Of a DNA stretch of 64,000 nt, positions 12,010 to 25,259 are shown piece after piece. Numbering within the stretch: the first letter of the stretch is position 1; each line of letters opens with the position of its first letter. Under the pieces are notes generated by a model. That model made no database searches, was not told the origin of the DNA, and was given only the letters and a program-made list of their open reading frames with translations. The stretch is from the NCBI GenBank assembly GCA_009667805.1, contig CM019064.1:386632049-386696048 (forward strand). Reading direction: 5' to 3'. Origin of the DNA: Leptobrachium leishanense. Taxonomy: Eukaryota; Chordata; Amphibia; Anura; Megophryidae. A program made the translations under genes and the position numbers.

Positions 12010-12401
12010 AATAAAGGCTAGCAAGACTATTTTCTTATGCTAAGCAGCACTAGCTTCACTGTGGAGTGGGTACTTTCAACTTTGCCATCAAAAATCTTTT
12101 TTGCTGAAATTAATATAAAGATACTGTTAGAAATATTGACCAAATAAAGATACAGATTCTTCTTTAAGCATAATTTATGGTATGATAAGCAGACATGAAG
12201 AAGATGGATCGATAGATAGAGGCCAGACAGGTACAGAATCTACACTCATTTTGTCTGCCACGTACATCAGGGAGAATTAAAGATTACTTTATATACCATG
12301 GGCACTCAACAGTTAAAATCTGTATTAAATAAATATTTACTTGTCTTTTTCTGTCAAAACCGCTAAGCCTCTTGCTTGCAATATATATGCACTTAAATAA
12401 A
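12010..12401 (+). terminator. Candidate polyadenylation signals of keratin A
   Basis: AATAAA occurs at 12010-12015, 12143-12148, 12329-12334 and 12396-12401. The last is followed by a T/GT-rich stretch (TGTTTTGTTTTCC near 12430), which makes it a good candidate. There is none between the stop codon and the inserted element at 11310. Which site is used cannot be told from sequence alone. Confidence 0.5.
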
Positions 12402-13490
12402 TGTAATTGCTTTCTAATGACATGTATCACTGTTTTGTTTTCCATCATTTTGTCTGGCTTCATTGTTTAAGAATATGTCATTGCTGGGGTTATTTAAATA
12501 ATTTATATTGACAATTATCACAGGGGATAGATTACTTACTCAAAGAAAATTATTCCTTATTGTTGTGGCTATGCTAAACTGACAAGGAGTAGCTTACAAT
12601 CGTTATATACTCTGCAGCAAATGATAGAACACTCTCCAACTATGGATAATCAGCCCACATTTAGCATCGTCAAGCAACAGTGCACCCCATTGGTAGCAGG
12701 TGCTATCCGTAAACAGAGAAACTTCAAATGCTTAGAATTCTCTTAGCATCAGGGTCTTTGAATTATTCTACCGAATGATAATTATAAAGTGTTTAAATGT
12801 GGTATTTAACAAAGTCTATTCTACAAAAATATATACATATAACTTTAAGGCAAAATTTAATAGAAAATCAAAAAATAATATCCACAACTTGTGTTTTCGT
12901 CTTTAAAAAGTGTCATAACATAAATGTTATGGCGGTTACTAGGATCTTGGATTGAGGTGTGTAAGTGGGTTAGTATGACTATGGTCAGCATTTTATAGCA
13001 TGCTTCTCTACAGGGAGGGGGCTGGAAAGTTTTCGCCTGGGAATATTAGAAATTAATAACACTTTTGCTATCAAACAAGACCATTAAAAACCATTTCACT
13101 CCTTTTAGAATTTTCTACAAAATATTTTTTTGTTACAAACATGACACAATAATACTTTAATTTATTATAAATCAGAAGACTAATCTGATTAAATGTGGCT
13201 AAAGAAAAAAAAATGTGGTGTAGAGGTGGTGCTGTAACGCTTAACAAGATATTAACATTAATCTTAAATAAACTGACACAACTCAATACTGAGACCACTC
13301 TATTGTTAATATTTAAATATTATGGGCTTTTATTAGGGTTTTATGACATAAAATAAACAACCAATTCCTTAGTTTAAAAAATACATAAAACTATGAAACA
13401 TTTCTGTAGTAATAATAAAATAACTATACATTTGTCCAGTCGTGCTGTTAAAAAGTTACCATACAATCAGTTAACCAACCAGAGTGCCCT
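12402..13490. other. Intergenic AT-rich stretch, nothing recognised
   Basis: No gene, RNA or repeat with clear ends seen between the keratin A polyadenylation candidates and the first MITE fragment. Confidence 0.5.
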
Positions 13491-13497
13491 TTAACTC

Positions 13498-13592
13498 AGG
13501 GTTGTCAAATTCCGGCATCCCCAGATGTTTCTGATCTACAACCCTCACGATTCCCTGGCCATTTATTACAGTCAATAAATTTGAGGAATTGT
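13498..13592. mobile_element. Fragment of hAT-like MITE family H1
   Basis: Carries CCCCAGATGTTTCTGA and CTACAA segments shared with the copies at 28521-28636 and 35911-36048. Only about 95 bp is recognisable. Confidence 0.5.
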
Positions 13593-13657
13593 AGCTAATT
13601 ATTTATTTGCAAAGTATTTTACCAGGAAGGATACATTGAGATTTCTCGGTATCAACA

Positions 13658-14269
13658 TGTCAGGTTCGTGCCAGGAAGGAGCCATGGCACGGCCTCAGTG
13701 TGATGTTATATTCCCAAGCGCTGGGGGTGAGCAGGCAGAAAGACACTGGAGACAGTAAATACACAACAAAGCTTGTATTGTGGGATGGTTCACAGCAAAC
13801 AGTCCAGCATAGAACAGATAGTAACACAGGCAAGTGGATGGTGGGCCACGTAGTCTCTCTCTAGTTCCTCTTGAGGGGAAGCAGGAGCCTTTGGTAGCAG
13901 TACCTGATAGAAGGTCTTCCTCCAGGAGAAAGCTTGAGGGCTGGACTCAAGTGGACTGGACAGTGGGCCACGCAGTGGAACTTCCAGCAAACAGGAACCA
14001 TGTAATGCAGACACAGCAAGGATGGAATACCTGGTGTACACGGCAGAGCGGAATATACAGGAAACATACAATAACAAGAGGGAGCTCTCAGGACCTCTGA
14101 CATCAGGAAGGGATAACACAAAATGAAAGAGCAAAAGGGAGGAGGGTGTGGTCTGGTTTTATCTCAAAACCTCAGGTTCAGACACAGAGTTAACCCTTCG
14201 GTGGGAAGCAGGTAATGAGAGCTAGTGACCCAGGCTGACCACAGCAGACTCTCAGGGCTGAGGCATGAT
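13658..14269 (-). repeat. 3' LTR of the compact retrotransposon
   Basis: It differs from the other LTR by roughly seven substitutions plus one indel region near 13945-13965, so the insertion looks recent. Confidence 0.88.
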
Positions 14270-14340
14270 AGTACCTCCCTCCTTACAAGGTGCACTCTGG
14301 GCACCTAGGACATGCCCATATCAGGGAAGTAGCAAGGAGG

Positions 14341-15603
14341 TCACCACCAACTATCAGAGTCTGAGTCTGGATCATCATAAATGTCCCCTTGAGCATGTAG
14401 GGCCTGCTCAAAGATTTCCAAGTCCTCTTTACGGACCAAAGTCCCATTGGATGCCCAGACGCAGCCCTCAGGAGTAGGACTGGTCACAGGTGGCACAGGC
14501 GTGAGAGGGCTGCTGGTGGCAACCCCCACAACGATGGGTGAAGGAACTGGCTCCTTAGCTGCCAGGCGCTGTTCATATACAACAAGCTCAGAGTCTGGCA
14601 CGATGAAGCCATCAGAGGCTATGGACAGAGTCTGGATTTGGTCTGGTGGGCTTGGTTGAGTCTCAGAAGGTAGGGTGTCACAACCATAGAACCTCAAATT
14701 GAATGCAGGTCTCTTAAGCAGGGCCCCAATTTGTCATCCAGGACCACCTTGAGGATGCTTAGCAGTCTGGGGGGTCATAGTAGAGGCGACCAGGAGAGGA
14801 GCAACCTCCATAGGTTTTTGGTCCGTGGGGAAGGTGGGCTCCACACCCATGGGTACTTCCTTGCTGGGCTCAGTAGGCAAAGTCTCCATGTACTCAGCAA
14901 TCGAGTCCTCCTTAGAACTCTCCTCCTCCGAGGAGACCTCACTGAATGCAGGCCTTTTGGGTACAGGAGTTCGGCAAAGCTTGCCAACATTGGTAGCCTG
15001 ACGAGGCTTGACAGCAGCTGGAGTCTGACGGGACTTGGCAGCAGCTTGGCGAGGCTTGGCAGCAGCTTGGTGAGGCTTGGCAGCAGCTTGGCGTGGCTTG
15101 GCAGCGACTGGAGTCTGAAGGGATTTGGCAGCAGCTTGGCGTGGCACAGGAGCAGCGGCTTGGCTTGGCACAGGAGCAGTGGCTTGGCTTGGCACAGGAG
15201 CAGTGGCTTGGCTTGGCACAGGAGCAGTGGCTTGGCTTGGCACAGGAGCAGCAGCTGGAGGCTTAGCAGGTCTGATGGGACAGAGATCTATTCGGTGCAG
15301 ATCTGATCCACAGTAGAAGCATTGGTTCAGCCTTCTACGCCTTTCTCTCTGCGACTCCACAGAAGGTGCCTGGGCTCTGCATTCAGGTGGAGAGCGATTA
15401 GCCACAGCTGGTTGCTGCAATGCTCTGCTCTCTGGTGAAGGCCTGACAGGGCCAGGTGTAAGAGGAAAACAGTCCATGAGATTCCATACATCATCTACCA
15501 CAAGAAGCAGCTGATAAGCAATGTCCTCCAGTGCATGTATTACCCCCACGGGCCTGGTGTTGGGCTCTTTCATTATGTCACGTTCGTGCCAGGAAGGAGC
15601 CAT
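14341..15603 (-). pseudogene. Gag-like ORF with zinc knuckle, interrupted by in-frame TGA
   Basis: The minus-strand frame from 15603 has a CCHC zinc knuckle (CFYCGSDLHRIDLC, spacing 2-4-4), the nucleic-acid-binding motif of retrotransposon Gag. It follows an Arg-rich stretch and precedes tandem Pro/Ala/Gln/Ser repeats encoded by 24-nt units (plus strand about 15130-15260) and AAKPRQ-like repeats. A TGA at 14734-14736 stops it after 289 codons. The same frame then stays open for a further segment to 14341 that ends in an acidic Asp/Ser/Trp stretch. The first ATG lies inside the 5' LTR and a second ATG lies just inside the internal region. The TGA could be a nonsense mutation or a leaky stop. 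No catalytic domain is visible. Confidence 0.7.
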
Positions 15604-16203
15604 GGCACGGCCTCAGTGTGATGTTATATTCCCAAGCGCTGGGGGTGAGCAGGCAGAAAGACACTGGAGACAGTAAATACACAACAAAGCTTGTATGGTG
15701 GGATGGTTCACAGCAAACAGACCAGCATAGAACAGATAGTAACACAGGCAAGTGGATGGTGGGCCATGTAGTCTCTCTCTAGTTCCTCTTGAGGGGAAGC
15801 AGGAGCCTTTGGTAGCAGTACCTGATAGAAGGTCTTCCTCCAGGAGAAAGCTTGAGGGCTGGAAGCCACTTGAGAGTCTTTGGACCCACTGGATAGTGGG
15901 CCACGCAGTGGAACTTCCAGCAAACAGGAACCATGTAATGCAGACACAGCAAGGATGGAATACCTGGTGTACACGGCAGAGCGGAATATACAGGAAACAT
16001 ACAATAACAAGAGGGAGCTCTCAGGACCTCTGACATCAGGAAGGGATGACACAAAATGAAAGAGCAAAGGGGAGGAGGGTGTGGTCTGGTTTTATCTCAA
16101 AACCTCAGGTTCAGACACAGAGTTAACCCTTCGGTGGGAAGCAGGTAATGAGAGCTAGTGACCCAGGCTGACCACAGCAGACTCTCAGGGCTGAGGCATG
16201 ACA
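15576..16203 (-). repeat. 5' LTR of the compact retrotransposon
   Basis: The pair of 13658-14269, slightly longer because of an indel near 15865-15890. Transcription would start here and run leftward. Confidence 0.88.
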
Positions 16204-16208
16204 CAACA

Positions 16209-16591
16209 CCTGGGGGGCCGAGAGCTTGACAGCTCTTGCTCATCCAATGCTACTCTCACCCTTCACATTACCATGGATAATTTGGCCCCGAACAGCAAAA
16301 CATCAAAGGCAGCTTGCTAGTTAAATAGTCCAGCCACCTATTGCTAATTTATTCAAACAAAATCATCAAACATCACTGCCTTTCTACTAAATCCTAACTA
16401 AAATGACCTTCCATTATCTGCCACCAAAAATGTTCTAATAGATATGAAGCAAACAAACACAGTGCAAATATTGAAAAAAAATTCATAAATAAGGTCTATC
16501 TACATCAAGGCTCGAGTCAAGCAGGAACGCGCGGGAACGCAGCGTTCCCACTGTGGCCCGAGCCTGAAACGCTTGAGCAGGCCACCGCCTC
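16209..16591. other. Spacer between LTR element and palindrome
   Basis: The first part is ordinary AT-rich sequence. From about 16508 it becomes CpG-rich, with a small inverted repeat (GGAACGC and GCGTTCC near 16525-16550). Confidence 0.4.
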
Positions 16592-16739
16592 ACATTGCCG
16601 GCGGCCGCGTGTTTCCTGCTAGAATGGCCGCTGACTTGAAGTGCAGCCGCTCGCCTGGCTGTTTCATCGATCCCAGGTGAGCGGCTGCACTTCCTGTCAG
16701 CGGCCATTCTAGCAGGAAGCACGCGGCCGCTGGCAATGT
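16592..16739. repeat. CpG-rich 67-bp inverted repeat
   Basis: The left arm 16592-16658 and right arm 16673-16739 are near-perfect inverses around a 14-bp spacer. The arms include CGGCGGCCGCGTG, TCCTGCTAGAATGGCCGC and AGTGCAGCCGCTCGCCTGG. It immediately precedes the large minisatellite and may be the end of the element that carried it. Confidence 0.88.
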
Positions 16740-16750
16740 GCGGCGGCAGA

Positions 16751-19700
16751 GGTGAGCTGGGGGCAATAATATCCATGAGAGCTGGGGGGCATTATCCATG
16801 AGACCTGGGGGCATTATCCATGAGACCTGGGGGCAATATCCATGAGACCCGGGGGCATTATCCATGAGACCTGGGGGCAATATCCATGAGACCCGGGGGC
16901 AATATCCATGAGACCCTGGGGCATTATCCATGAGACCTGGGGGCACTATCCATGAGACCCTGGGGCATTATCCATGAGACCTTGGGGCATTATCCATGAG
17001 ACCTGGGGCATTATCCATGAGACCCTGGGGCATATCCATGAGACCTGGGGACACTATCCATGAGACCTGGGGGCATTATCCATGAGACCCTGGGGCATTA
17101 TCCATGAGACCTGGGGGGCATTATCCATGAGACCCTGGGGCATTATCCATGAGACCTGGGGGGCATTATCCAGAAGACCCTGGGGCAATATCCAGGAGAC
17201 CCTGGGGCAATATCCATGAGACCTGGGGGCATTATCCATGAGACCGGGGGCATTATCCATGAGAGCCTGGGGGCAATATCCATGAGACCTGGGGGCATTA
17301 TCCATGAGACCCTGGGGCATTATCCATGAGAGCTGGGGGCATTATCCATGAGACCATGGGGCAATATCCATGAGACCTGGGGGCACTATCCATGTGACCC
17401 TGGGGCATTATCCATGAGACCCATGGGCATTATCCATGAGACCTAGAGGCATTATCCATGAGACCTGGGGCATTATGCATGAGACCTGGGGCATTATCGA
17501 GACCATGGGGCATTATCCATGAGACCTGGGGCATTATCCATGAGACCTGGGGGCATTATCCATGAGAGCTGGGGCATTATTCATGAGAGCTGGGGCATAT
17601 ATCCATGAGACCTGGGAGCATTATCCATGAGAGCTGGGGGCATTATCCATGAGACCTGGGGGCATTATCCATGAGACCCTGGGGCATTATCCATGAGACC
17701 TGGGGCATTATCCAGGATACCCTGTGGGCAATATCCAGGAGACCCTGGGGCAATATCCATGAGACCCTAGGGCATATCCATGAGACCTGTAGGCATTATC
17801 CATGAGACCCGGGGGCATTATCCATGAGACCCTGGGGCAATATCCATGAGACCTGGGGGCATTATCCATGAGACCCTGGGGCATTATCCATAAGAGCTGA
17901 GGGCATTTTCCATGAGACCTGGGGCAATATCCATGAGACCTGGGGGCACTATCCATGAGACCTGAGGGCATTATCCATGAGACCTGGGGGCATTATCCAT
18001 GAGACCTGGGGGCAATATCCATGAGACCCTGGGGCATTATCCATGAGACCCTGGGGCATTATCCATGAGACCTGGGGGGCATAATCCAGGAGACCCTGGG
18101 GGCAATATCCAGGAGACCCTGGGGGCAATATCCATGAGACCTGGGGGCATTATCCATGAGACCGGGGGCATTATCCATGAGAGCCTGGGGGCAATATCGA
18201 TGAGACCTGGGGGCATTATCCATGAGACCCTGGGGCATTATCTATGAGAGCTGGGGGCATTATCCATGAGACCCTGGGGCAATATCCATGAGACCTGGGG
18301 GCACTATCCATGAGACCCTGAGGCATTATCCATGAGACCTGGGGGCATTATCCATGAGACCTGGGGCATTATGCATGAGACCTGGGGCATTATCGAGACC
18401 ATGGGGCATTATCCATGAGAGCTGGGGCATTATCCATGAGACCTGGGGGCATTATCCATGAGACCCTGGGGCATTATCCATGAGACCTGGGGGCACTATC
18501 CATGAGACCCTGAGGCATTATCCATGAGACCTGGGGGCATTATCCATGAGACCTGGGGCATTATGCATGAGACCTGGGGCATTATCGAGACCATGGGGCA
18601 TTATCCATGAGAGCTGGGGCATTATCCATGAGACCTGGGGGCATTATCCATGAGACCCTGGGGCATTATCCATGAGACCTGGGGGCATTATCCATGAGAC
18701 CCTGGGGCATTATCCATAAGAGCTGGGGGCATTATCCATGAGAGCTGGGGGCATTATCCAGGAGACCTGTGGGGCATATCCAGGAGACCCTGGGGGTAAT
18801 ATCCATGAGACCCTGGGGCATATCCATGAGACCTGTAGGCATTATCCATGAGACCTGTGGGCATTATCCATGAGACCCTGGGGCAATATCCATGAGACCT
18901 GGGGGCATTATCCATGAGACCCTGGGGCATTATCCATAAGAGCTGAGGGCATTTTCCATGAGACCTGGGGCAATATCCATGAGACCTGGGGGCACTATCC
19001 ATGAGACCTGGGGCATTATCCATGAGACCTGGGGGCATTATCCATGAGACCTGGGGGCAATATCCATGAGACCCTGGGGCATTATCATGAGACCCTGGGG
19101 CATTATCCATGAGACCTGGGGGCATATCCAGGAGACCCTGGGGCATATCCAGGAGACCCTGGGGCAATATCCATGAGACCTGGGGGCATTATCCATGAGA
19201 CCGGGGGCATTATCCATGAGAGCCTGGGGGCAATATCGATGAGACCTGGGGGCATTATCCATGAGACCCTGGGGCATTATCTATGAGAGCTGGGGCATTA
19301 TCCATGAGACCTGGGGCAATATCCATGAGACCTGGGGGCACTATCCATGAGACCCTGAGGCATTATCCATGAGACCTGGGGCATTATCCATGAGACTGGG
19401 GGCATTATGCATGAGACCTGGGGCATTATCGAGACCATGGGGCATTATCCATGAGAGCTGGGGCATTATCCATGAGACCTGGGGGCATTATCCATGAGAC
19501 CTGGGGCATTATCCATGAGACCTGGGGGCACATCCATGAGACCTGAGGCATTATCCATGAGACCTGGGGGCATTATCCATGAGACCTGGGGCATTATGCA
19601 TGAGACCTGGGGCATTATCGAGACCATGGGGCATTATCCATGAGAGCTGGGGCATTATCCCATGAGACCTGGGGGCATTATCCATGAGACCCTGGGGCAT

Positions 19701-20611
19701 TATCCATGAGACCTGGGGGCATTATCCATGAGACCCTGGGGCATTATCCATGAGACCTGGGGCATTATCCATGAGAGCTGGGGGCATTATCCAGGAGACC
19801 CTGTGGGCAATATCCAGGAGACCCTGGGGGCAATATCCATGAGACCCTGGGGCATATCCATGAGACCTGTAGGCATTATCCATGGGACCTGTGGGCATTA
19901 TCCATGAGACCCTGGGGGCAATATCCATGAGACCTGGGGACATTATCCATGAGACCCTGGGGCATTATCCATGAGAGCTGGGGGCATTATCCATGAGACC
20001 TGGGGCAATATTCATGAGTCCTGGGGGCACTATCCATGAGACCCTGGGGCATTATCCATGAGACCCTGGGGCATTATCCATGAGACCTGGGGGCATTATC
20101 CATGAGACCTGGGGCATTATGCATGAGACCTGGGGCATTATCGAGACCATGGGGCATTATCCATGAGACCTGGGGCATTATCCATGAGACCTGGGGGCAT
20201 TATCCATGAGACTGGGAGCATTATCCATGAGAGCTGGGGCATATATCCATGAGACCTGGGGGCATTATCCATGAGAGCTGGGGGCATTATCCATGAGACC
20301 TGGGGGCATTATCCATGAGACCCTGGGGCATTATCCATGAGAGCTGGGGCATTATCCATGAGACCCTGGGGCATTATCCATGAGAGCTGGGGGCATTATC
20401 CATGAGACCTGGGGCATTATCCATGAGAGCTGGGGGGCATATCCATGAGAGCTGGGGCATTATCCATGAGAGCTGGGGCATATCCATGAGAGCTGGGGCA
20501 ATATATACCCATATGAGCTGGGGGCAATTATATCCTTGTGAACTGGGGGCAATTATATCCATGTGAACTGGGGAAAATATATCCATGAGAACTGGGGAAA
20601 ATATATCCATA
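16751..20611. repeat. Large minisatellite, 22-23 bp unit, about 3.9 kb
   Basis: Roughly 165-170 tandem copies of a unit like CCATGAGACCTGGGGGCATTAT, with variants in the G run, CCTGGGG/CTGGGG and GAGAGC. A distinctive variant containing TTATCGAGACCATGGGG recurs near 17490, 18390, 18580, 19430, 19615 and 20140, which shows higher-order duplication. The last units drift to GAGCTGGGGCAATATA and GAACTGGGGAAAATATA. Open frames across it only reflect the repeat and were not called. Confidence 0.95.
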
Positions 20612-21056
20612 TAACCAGTGCTGTGCATACTATTCTTGGGGTTCAGTGCTGTGTATATTATTCTGGGGGCTCAGTGCTGTGCATGTTATTATGTTATTCT
20701 TGGGGCTCAGTGCTGTGTATATTATTCTGGGGGCTCAGTGCTGTGTATATTATTCTGGGGGCTCAGTGCTATGCATATTATTCTTGGGGCTCAGTGCTTT
20801 GCATATTATTCAGGGGGCTCAGTGCTGTGCATATTATTCTGGGGGTCCAGTGCCGTGTATATTATACTGGGGGCTCAGTGCTGTGTATATTATTCTGGGG
20901 GTTCAGTGCTGTGTATATTATTCTGGGGGTTCAGTGCTGTGTATATTATTCTGGGGGCTCAGCGCTGTGTATATAATTCTGGGGGTCCAGTGCTGTGCAT
21001 ATTATTATGGGGGTCCAGTGCCTGTGTATATAATTCTGGGGGGTCTGTGCCTGGAT
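20612..21056. repeat. Second minisatellite, 28-bp unit
   Basis: About 15 copies of a unit like GGGGGCTCAGTGCTGTGTAT plus ATTATTCT, directly following the first array. Because 28 is not a multiple of three, all three forward frames stay open. This is a repeat effect, not coding. Confidence 0.93.
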
Positions 21057-21889
21057 ATATATATATTATATATAAAACGCGTTAGTCCAGTTGCCAAAAT
21101 CACGAGTATACCTGTACGTAATGATACCTTTCCCTGATCAGTATAGTTTCAAGTTTACACTCTTGAAAGCTTGTCTTTTAAATGTAAAGTTAACCCAATA
21201 AAAATGGTATCACCACGCACTGCTATACTCGTGATATATATATTTTTTCTTCAGGTAATAGGGGTTGTGGAATTCGTGGGTGAGTTCCCTCACTTTTTTT
21301 CCCAGGACTTGACCCCTGATCTACATATTGCGTAATAAATTATCAAAAGTATAATTCCTTGAGGGTGAGCAGGAGAGTATTTCTTCTTCTTCTTCTGGTC
21401 CTTTTTCTTCATCTCATTCTCATCCATGGAATTCACGAAACCTCCTCAAAGAAGCTCCTTTACAGAGCTGTTGTTGCAGCATGAAAGCCAGCCAATCAGC
21501 TCTCCGGAATCTTACTGATGTCCTTCTCAGGATTAAAGCTAATCAGTTAAAAAATGCTCACATGCAACACTAAATAACTACTTTCATACAAACAACAGGA
21601 ATATTTCTATGCCCATACACATAAACACAAACCTATTTAAATCTTCATTCCTGCAAGAACACACATCTCCAGTATTCCCTGCATCAACACACATCTCCAG
21701 TATTCCCTGCATCAACACACAGATACATCACACATACAGATCCATGCATGTGCACGTAGGCACATCACAAATATATCTTGGTATTAAAGACATACCACAC
21801 TCTTGTTCACCTGCATCCAGACACAACCAGGGTTATTCAAAAACAGTCGATCTGGCCCTGAAATAGCACCGAACAGTGAATTTCCCTGT
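21057..21889. repeat. Intergenic, with a small tandem repeat and a repeat shared with 24955-25010
   Basis: GAGTTCCC and AGGACTTGACCCCTG near 21279-21320 recur at 24965-25004 beyond the Tc1-like elements. A 34-bp unit containing CACATCTCCAGTATTCCCTG is repeated about twice at 21658-21725. A CTT-rich run lies at about 21383-21415. No gene seen. Confidence 0.5.
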
Positions 21890-23285
21890 ACGGTGCCATT
21901 TCGACAAATGACTATAATCCTAAATAAAATGTTCATTTTTAATATGTTGCTGAGAATCCTTTACTGGCAAAGACTGCCTGAAGTCTGGAACCCATGGACA
22001 TTACCAAAGACTTGGTTTCCTCCTTCTGATGCTTTGCCAGGCTCTAACTGCAGCGGTCTTCAATTGTTCTTAGTTTGTGGATCTTTCTGCCTTTAGTTTT
22101 ACCTTCAGCAAGTGAAATGCTGCTCAATTGGGTTGAGATCAGGTGACTGACTCGGCCATTGCAGAATATTCTACTTCTTTTCCTTCAAATACTCCTGGGT
22201 TGCTTTTGCAGTGTGTTTTGGATCATTGTCCATCTGGACTGTGAAGCGCTATCCAATCAACTTTGCTGCATTTGGCTGAATCTGGGCTGACAGTATATTT
22301 CTGAACACTGCTGAATTAATCCGGCTGCTTCTGTCTACTGTAGCATTATTAAAAAACACCAATGACCCAGTGCCATGTTTTACAGATGATGTTGTGTGCT
22401 TTGGATCATGAGCTGTTACAAGCCTTCTCCACACTTTTTTCATTCTGTCATTCTGGTACAGATTAATCTTAACATCATGTGTCCAAAGAATGCTTTTCCA
22501 GAACTGGTCTGGCTTTTTTAGATGTTTGTTGGCAAAGTCTATTATGGCTTTTCTATTCTTCAGGCTTATGAATGGTTTGCTTTGCACCTCGTGGTGAACC
22601 CTCTGTATTTGTTCTTGTGAAGTCTTATCTTGATTGCAGAATTTGACAATGATACACCCACCTCCTGGAGAGTGTCCTACACTTGCCTGGATGTTGTGAA
22701 TGGGTTTTTCTTTGCCATAGATAGGATCCTGTGATCATCCACCTCTGTTGTCTTCTGTGGATATCCAGGCCTTTTTTGTTGCTGAGTTCACCAGTGCATT
22801 CTTTTTTCCTCAGAATGTAACAAACTGTTAAGTTGGCCACTCTGAATGTTGCTGTTATCTCTATGATGGATTTGTTTTGGTTTTGAAGACTTACAATGGC
22901 CTGTTTCTCTGGCATGGACAGCTCCTTTGAACGCATGATGTAGGTTCACAGCAATAGATAACAAATGCAAATACCACACCTCCAGACCCTTTATCTGTTT
23001 AATTGATGAAGAAATAATGAAGGCGTAGCCCACATCTGCCATGAACACAGCTTTTGATTCAATTGTCCAATTACTTTTGGTCCCTTGAAAAGGGGGGGGG
23101 GGTGGCTACTCTTAAAAGCTGTAATTCCTAAACCCTTCCTCCAGTTAGGATGTACATACCCTCAAATTAAACCTGAGAGTGTGCACTTTCAGTCCATATC
23201 CATTATATACCTGAAGCTTGAATATGTTTTGGTAAATACTGGAAAAAAATTCTAAAATTGTGCCAATTATATATGGACCTAACTG
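21890..23285 (-). pseudogene. Decayed Tc1-like transposon
   Basis: The minus strand encodes pieces of a Tc1-type transposase: an N-terminal helix-turn-helix part (about 22625-22936), then an ILWTHDVK segment in place of the usual WTDE (about 22470), a DNDPKHT-like catalytic block (about 22205-22235) and LNPIE (about 22120-22135), in different frames. The right end ATATGGACCTAACTG at 23271-23285 with TA matches the terminus of known frog and fish Tc1-like elements. The left terminus is not recognisable. The element cannot be active. Confidence 0.78.
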
Positions 23286-23291
23286 TATATA

Positions 23292-24884
<1,593 letters not shown>

Positions 24885-25259
24885 TAGATAAATATGTAAG
24901 ATTTGAGTGTGTGTTTGTATTGCGTGTGAGATGAAAATTGCTATAAAAAGGGCAGAAATCGTTGTGAGTTCCCACACTTCTTTTTTTTTAGGACTTGACC
25001 CCTGCTCATAGTACATGGAGAGGCAATTTCTACAGATTTGTTACTAAAGCAATAGCTGGAAAATAAATGTTTTCTGTGCATGAGCTAATCCTTACATTCT
25101 GACCTTGGATAAGTCACACTGTACCAAAAAGACAATAGGGTAAAATCAAGTAGACTTGAGCAAGATTTTTGCATTTCCTTGTTTAAGAGAAAGATGCGTT
25201 TTTTTCTCTGAGTGTTCTTTCTTTAAGTGAATAGAGTATAGCTAGGGTTGGATTGAAGT

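Larger units (their letters stand above)
13658..16203 (-). mobile_element. Compact LTR retrotransposon, non-autonomous, with TSD
   Basis: Two direct LTRs, 13658-14269 and 15576-16203, begin TGTCA and end TGATA or TGACA. A perfect 5-bp duplication CAACA lies at 13653-13657 and 16204-16208. A purine-rich run next to the 3' LTR (minus strand, about 14270-14285) and the minus-strand gag-like frame show that it reads leftward. The internal region is only about 1.3 kb and has no protease, reverse transcriptase or integrase, so the element must have depended on enzymes from elsewhere. I did not recognise a standard tRNA primer-binding site. A Ty3/gypsy affiliation is likely but not proven. Confidence 0.88.

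Noticed and set aside
14731..15306. Plus-strand ORF with repeated LAWHRSSG-type units
   Set aside because: Antisense shadow of the 24-nt repeats in the Gag-like frame.
16483..20611. Many open frames across the minisatellite
   Set aside because: They are translations of a 22-23-bp repeat in several frames on both strands, with no start context or conserved domain.
16751..20611. CRISPR-like array of short regular repeats
   Set aside because: Units are contiguous with no unique spacers, and the host is a vertebrate.
20563..21137. Three overlapping hydrophobic proteins rich in Cys, Tyr and Gly
   Set aside because: All three frames of a 28-bp repeat stay open; the repeat explains them.
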